Positions 60,660 through 64,000 of a stretch of 64,000 bases of DNA are shown in pieces; position 1 is the first letter of the stretch, and each line of letters opens with the position of its first letter. The stretch spans positions 71,874 through 135,873 of the forward strand of contig CAJNYU010002662.1 of NCBI GenBank assembly GCA_905331475.1. The letters are read 5' to 3'. This DNA comes from Rotaria socialis. Its lineage: Eukaryota > Rotifera > Eurotatoria > Philodinida > Philodinidae. The translations under genes were made by a program, and so were the position numbers. The notes beneath the pieces were generated by a model. The model was given only the letters and a program-made list of their open reading frames with translations. It did not search any database and was not told the origin of the DNA.

Positions 60660-61186
60660 TCTATTATGAGTGTTCATACATCACTTTATCTTCTGACTTT
60701 TCCTCTTCAACATATATATTGCCGTTCATGTGTTTATAACTAAGATTAGCTTGTTGCTTATTCTGTTGACCGGAACATATATCATCCTCCACGAATATCT
60801 TTTCTGTTATTCTCATCTTTCTATTGTTATGTCTATCTTTTCCCTTTCTCTCTCTCTCTCTCTTGGCTGCGTATATAAACGCGTGTTGTGGATGTAAACG
60901 AGGCGATTTGTGATATGAAGAAGCTAAATAAAGCGTAGTTCCATCAGCGCAAGCATCTCTTGTATTTAAAATCGTCACAGATTGGTTGATTAGTGAGGAT
61001 CAATCAGAATCGATGTGGCGGTTCCTTCTTTAGTGATTGATCCTGGCAAATCGATTCCAGGATTGAATTTGTAGCGGTCGACCTTCTCTCTCTGTTGATA
61101 TGCTCAAATGTGCGACTCACCAAGAAAATAACCGAGAAAATCCGAAGGAGGAAAGTGATGGCTCCAAGCATCAAAATTTTCTACAA
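60660..61186. other. Region upstream of Helitron coding remnants, no gene seen
   Basis: It may hold the lost 5' end of the Helitron. A minus-strand frame at 60664-60978 is open but has a (CT)n-derived RERERK run and no recognisable domain. Confidence 0.4.
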
Positions 61187-61292
61187 AGTGCTGAAGGTGC
61201 TGAAGGTGCTGAACGGGTGCTGAAGTTGTTGATCAGGTACTGAAGTTGCTGAGGAGGTGCTGATCAGGTGCCGAAAGGTGCTAAAGGTGTTA
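61187..61292 (+). repeat. GGTGCTGAA-type tandem repeat, left cluster
   Basis: About ten imperfect copies of a 9-12-bp unit built on GGTGCTGAA. It lies outside the left arm of the foldback element. Confidence 0.85.
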
Positions 61293-61443
61293 GTAGTTGT
61301 CGAAAAGCTACAGAAAAATAAAGGAGTAGTATACGACAGGATGACTTAATTCTCTGTTAAACTCATTGTTTTCCCACAATCTTGTTGAATACACTAATTC
61401 CACAATCAAACCAGAGGTGTGCCAAATTAGAAACCTGACAACT

Positions 61444-63115
61444 AAAAAGCCTGCACTTGATGTTATTAACTTAAGAGTCATCGTTGAATTCCGATTATTT
61501 TCCAGGAATTTACTGTGTATTTTATGTAAAATCAATTTTTAACATCTGGGATACCTACCCCTCAAGGATCGAAAAAACGTTTTGTTTTAATTTTAGTGCG
61601 AGTAGTTATATTTCGATAACGTTAAGTTTCCTGATCACAAATATCGTCTTAGATTTTAAAATTCATTGGATACTAAGAAAGAGCTGCAGCACTCTCGGGA
61701 AGACTTAAAAATAGCTATTGGTCCAAAGGTCCATGAATATTCGTTCTATACTGTTTGAAAATAGACCCCTTCGATACAGAATGTTTTTGCCTATCAGAGT
61801 ATATAAGAACGGCTTAGATATTCAAATTTTGTTTTATCGATAAATGCTAAATACCGCCCCGGTTGCGTCATGCAGTTAGAAATAATGCTATTCTCTATTT
61901 GATAAAGTGTAGCTTTTCGAAGTTTACCAGAAAGATTTTCTTACCGAATACGTAATTGAATGTGCTCTTTCTAATAAAACTGCTTTCGAATTAAAACTCG
62001 TTGTAATGTGAAACGTTTCCGCTCCAATACTACTATTGGAACTGGATTTCTGTCATTTATGACCGATATTTGATAGTTTGAAACAGGTTAATTTCCATTT
62101 GACTGAATTTAATTATTATATTTGTTTTAAGCACAAAATCTAATTCGATTTAATTATTTCTACAACTTTTGTTTTCGGTTAGATTTTCACCCCTGGTCTC
62201 CGTCATGGATAATGAAAAATAAAAGTTACTCCAAAAGCCATGTGGACAATGTTAAAAGTTTCCAAACTTTGGGAGTGATGTTTGAGATACAGTAGATCAA
62301 TTAATAATCAATCAAATAGTTGATTTGAATAAAATATTTTGTTTTCATATGATCCTGAAGAGGACCAGACGTAAAAATCTGACCGAAAACAAAAGTTGTA
62401 GAAATAATTAGATCCGCTCAGATTTTGTGCTTAAAACAAATATAATATTTATATTCAGTCGCATAGGAATTATTCTGTTTGAAACTATCAAGTATCAGCC
62501 AAGCAATGACAAAAATTCGATTCCAACACTAGTATTGGAGCGAAAACGCTTTACATTACATCGAGTTTTAATTTGAAAACTCTTTCATTAGAAAGAGCAC
62601 ATTTAATTACGTGTCCAATAAGAAAATCTTACTGGTACACCTCGAAAAACCACTCTACATAAGACTGAGAAAAGCAGTACTTGTAACTCTATGACCCGAT
62701 CAGAGTGGTATTTAAAATTTATCGAGAGAAAAAAGATTGAATATCTAAGTCGTTCTTATATATTCTGATAGAAAAAAACATTGTGCATCGAACGGACCTA
62801 TTTTCAAACAGTATTAATCGAATATTCATAGATCTTTAGGTCAGTAACTTTTTTTAAGGCTCCGAGAGAGTGCTTCATATCTTTCTTATTATTCGATGAA
62901 ATTCAAAAGTGAGGCAATACTTGTAATCAGAAAGCTTAGCTTTATGGAAATATAACCATCTATATTAGAACCAGAACAAAAAAGGTTTGTCGACCCTTGA
63001 GGGTGAGTCCAGATGTTAAAAATTGCGTTTTTATAAAATACACAACAAAATTGTGGAAAATAATCCAAATTCAATGATGATTTTCAAGCTAATAAAATTA
63101 TGTGCAGGTTTCTTT
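61444..63115. mobile_element. Foldback-type element, ~750-bp inverted arms
   Basis: The left arm (61444-62198) and the reverse complement of the right arm (62360-63115) align over their whole length with scattered mismatches and small indels. Examples: AAAGCCTGCAC against AAACCTGCAC at the outer ends, TTTTTAACATCTGG, AATGTGCTCTTTCTAAT, CGCTCCAATACTA, and TTCTACAACTTTTGTTTTCG near the inner ends. The spacer is ~160 bp. Frames inside are mirror images of each other and not genes. The termini and duplication could not be fixed. Confidence 0.75.
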
Positions 63116-63471
63116 TCATCAAGGAGTATGGGATTTCGTACAATGCTTTTTTTGATAACTCAGAGAAAGCAGAAGCTGTACAAATGCAATGGTGATAAAA
63201 TGAAAAATAAACTTTTGAAAAATAATCAGAGTTCATTATTAGTTCTCACACTCATAAAAGAAGGATCAAACTTTTTGATAAATCATTTTGGAATTTGATA
63301 TACGGTTACTTTCGCAGGATGTTTTTCTTTTTCTGTTGGCTTCTTTATTCTGAAATAATTCTCATTTAGATTCTGTGAATAATTCAAAAACAAAGTCACC
63401 TCTACTATTGAAAATGAAGGTAGTTTTCCCGATTCATTTCCATACGACTGAAGTAAATCTCACGATAGAAA

Positions 63472-63527
63472 AGGCGCTGCGGGTGTTGAAGGTGCCGAAA
63501 AGGTGCTGAAAAGGTGCTGGGGGCTCC
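63472..63527 (+). repeat. GGTGCTGAA-type tandem repeat, right cluster
   Basis: Four to five imperfect units of the same kind and orientation as the cluster at 61187-61292, on the other side of the foldback element. Confidence 0.8.
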
Positions 63528-64000
63528 AAACCTGCACTTTCCCGCTTGGAAAATCCTCCTTCAACTCGGATTGGTTGAAAAAATGGGTCAATGGGAGAGG
63601 AACCAGACAGACACTCAACATTATTTATGATTATTATTTTAATGTCACAAGAATTTTTCATCGCTTCATTTATTTGATAAATATTATATTTTTATTTTTA
63701 TGGCACTTTCCTTTTTCTTTCATGTTCTCTTTTTTTATTTTAAATAAACGATATACAAAAAAGAAAAGAAGCAACAGCATATTTTTTTTTGTTATTTTTG
63801 CCAATATAGTTTTAATCTTGCAAAACAAAACAGAAAAGACACACACACACACACACACACACATTAATATATATATACGTATTATAATAATGGACGACTG
63901 AAACTGTTTAAAATCACAGTGATAAACGCAAGATATTAGAAACGGATATACAAACTAATTAAAATATTGTTCTGTGGATGGAATAATTGCAAAAAAAGTG
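63528..64000. other. No gene seen; (AC)n tract
   Basis: AT-rich end of the window with an (AC)n microsatellite at 63839-63862. The open frame through it is a by-product of the repeat. Confidence 0.5.
63839..63862. repeat. (AC)n microsatellite
   Basis: Twelve uninterrupted AC units. Confidence 0.95.

Noticed and set aside
61308..61708. Open frames in the foldback arms resembling frames at 62889-63298
   Set aside because: Similarity arises because the arms are inverted copies of each other; no domain or start context supports protein coding.
63503..63901. 132-codon frame at the right end
   Set aside because: Runs through the minisatellite and the (AC)n tract (Thr-His repeat); not coding-like.
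1..64000. CRISPR arrays, hammerhead ribozyme cores, rRNA genes
   Set aside because: Looked for regularly spaced repeats and CTGATGA...GAAA cores; none met the pattern, and no rRNA signature was seen.

Overview
The window is a piece of AT-rich animal nuclear genome. The genes have short GT-AG introns and metazoan products: TM9SF3, enkurin, a CCDC170-like coiled-coil protein and rhodopsin-like GPCRs. A decayed Helitron, hAT-like MITEs, a LINE fossil and an intronless bacterial-looking cupin gene are also present. Together these best fit a bdelloid rotifer (Rotaria/Adineta type). That assignment is inference, since no rRNA or mitochondrial marker is present. All splice models were built by hand from GT/AG sites and reading phase.

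Layout. 1.6-3.4 kb: an intact two-exon class A GPCR (+). 4.6-6.7 kb: a 5'-truncated LINE reverse-transcriptase fossil (-) between perfect 17-bp target-site duplications. 7.2-7.9 kb: a poly(G) tract running into a 670-base assembly gap. 11.3-11.9 kb: a complete hAT-type MITE with an 8-bp duplication. 13.3-18.1 kb: a 13-exon TM9SF3 gene (-), with an essentially full-length product. 18.9-23.8 kb: a 9-exon CCDC170-like coiled-coil gene (+), divergent from TM9SF3. 29 kb: an intronless cupin gene (+) much richer in GC than its surroundings. 30.6-31.1 kb: a pseudogene of a secreted cysteine-containing protein (-). 33.9-34.8 kb: a GPCR pseudogene (-). 37.9-39.6 kb: an unrecognised two-exon gene (-), head to head with a small possible gene at 40.0-40.3 kb (+). 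44.6-48.1 kb: a three-exon gene (+) coding a DUF3504 (Crypton tyrosine-recombinase-derived) domain. 51.2-52.2 kb: a five-exon enkurin gene (-).

54.2-63.5 kb is a transposon graveyard. It holds a decayed Helitron (-) whose 3' terminal hairpin and CTAG end are still readable. A tRNA-like SINE fragment and a 1.7-kb hAT-like MITE are inserted in it, and the MITE itself carries a C/G-rich palindromic repeat. Beyond it lies a ~1.7-kb foldback element with ~750-bp arms, flanked by GGTGCTGAA-type tandem repeats.

The host genes form no pathway or operon. Two of them (enkurin, CCDC170-like) belong to families tied to ciliary or stabilised microtubules, as expected in a ciliated animal. TM9SF3 acts in the Golgi/endosomal system and the GPCR in peptide or amine signalling. 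The most interesting points are the domesticated-looking Crypton-derived gene, the probable bacterial transfer (cupin), and the nested transposons with readable ends.
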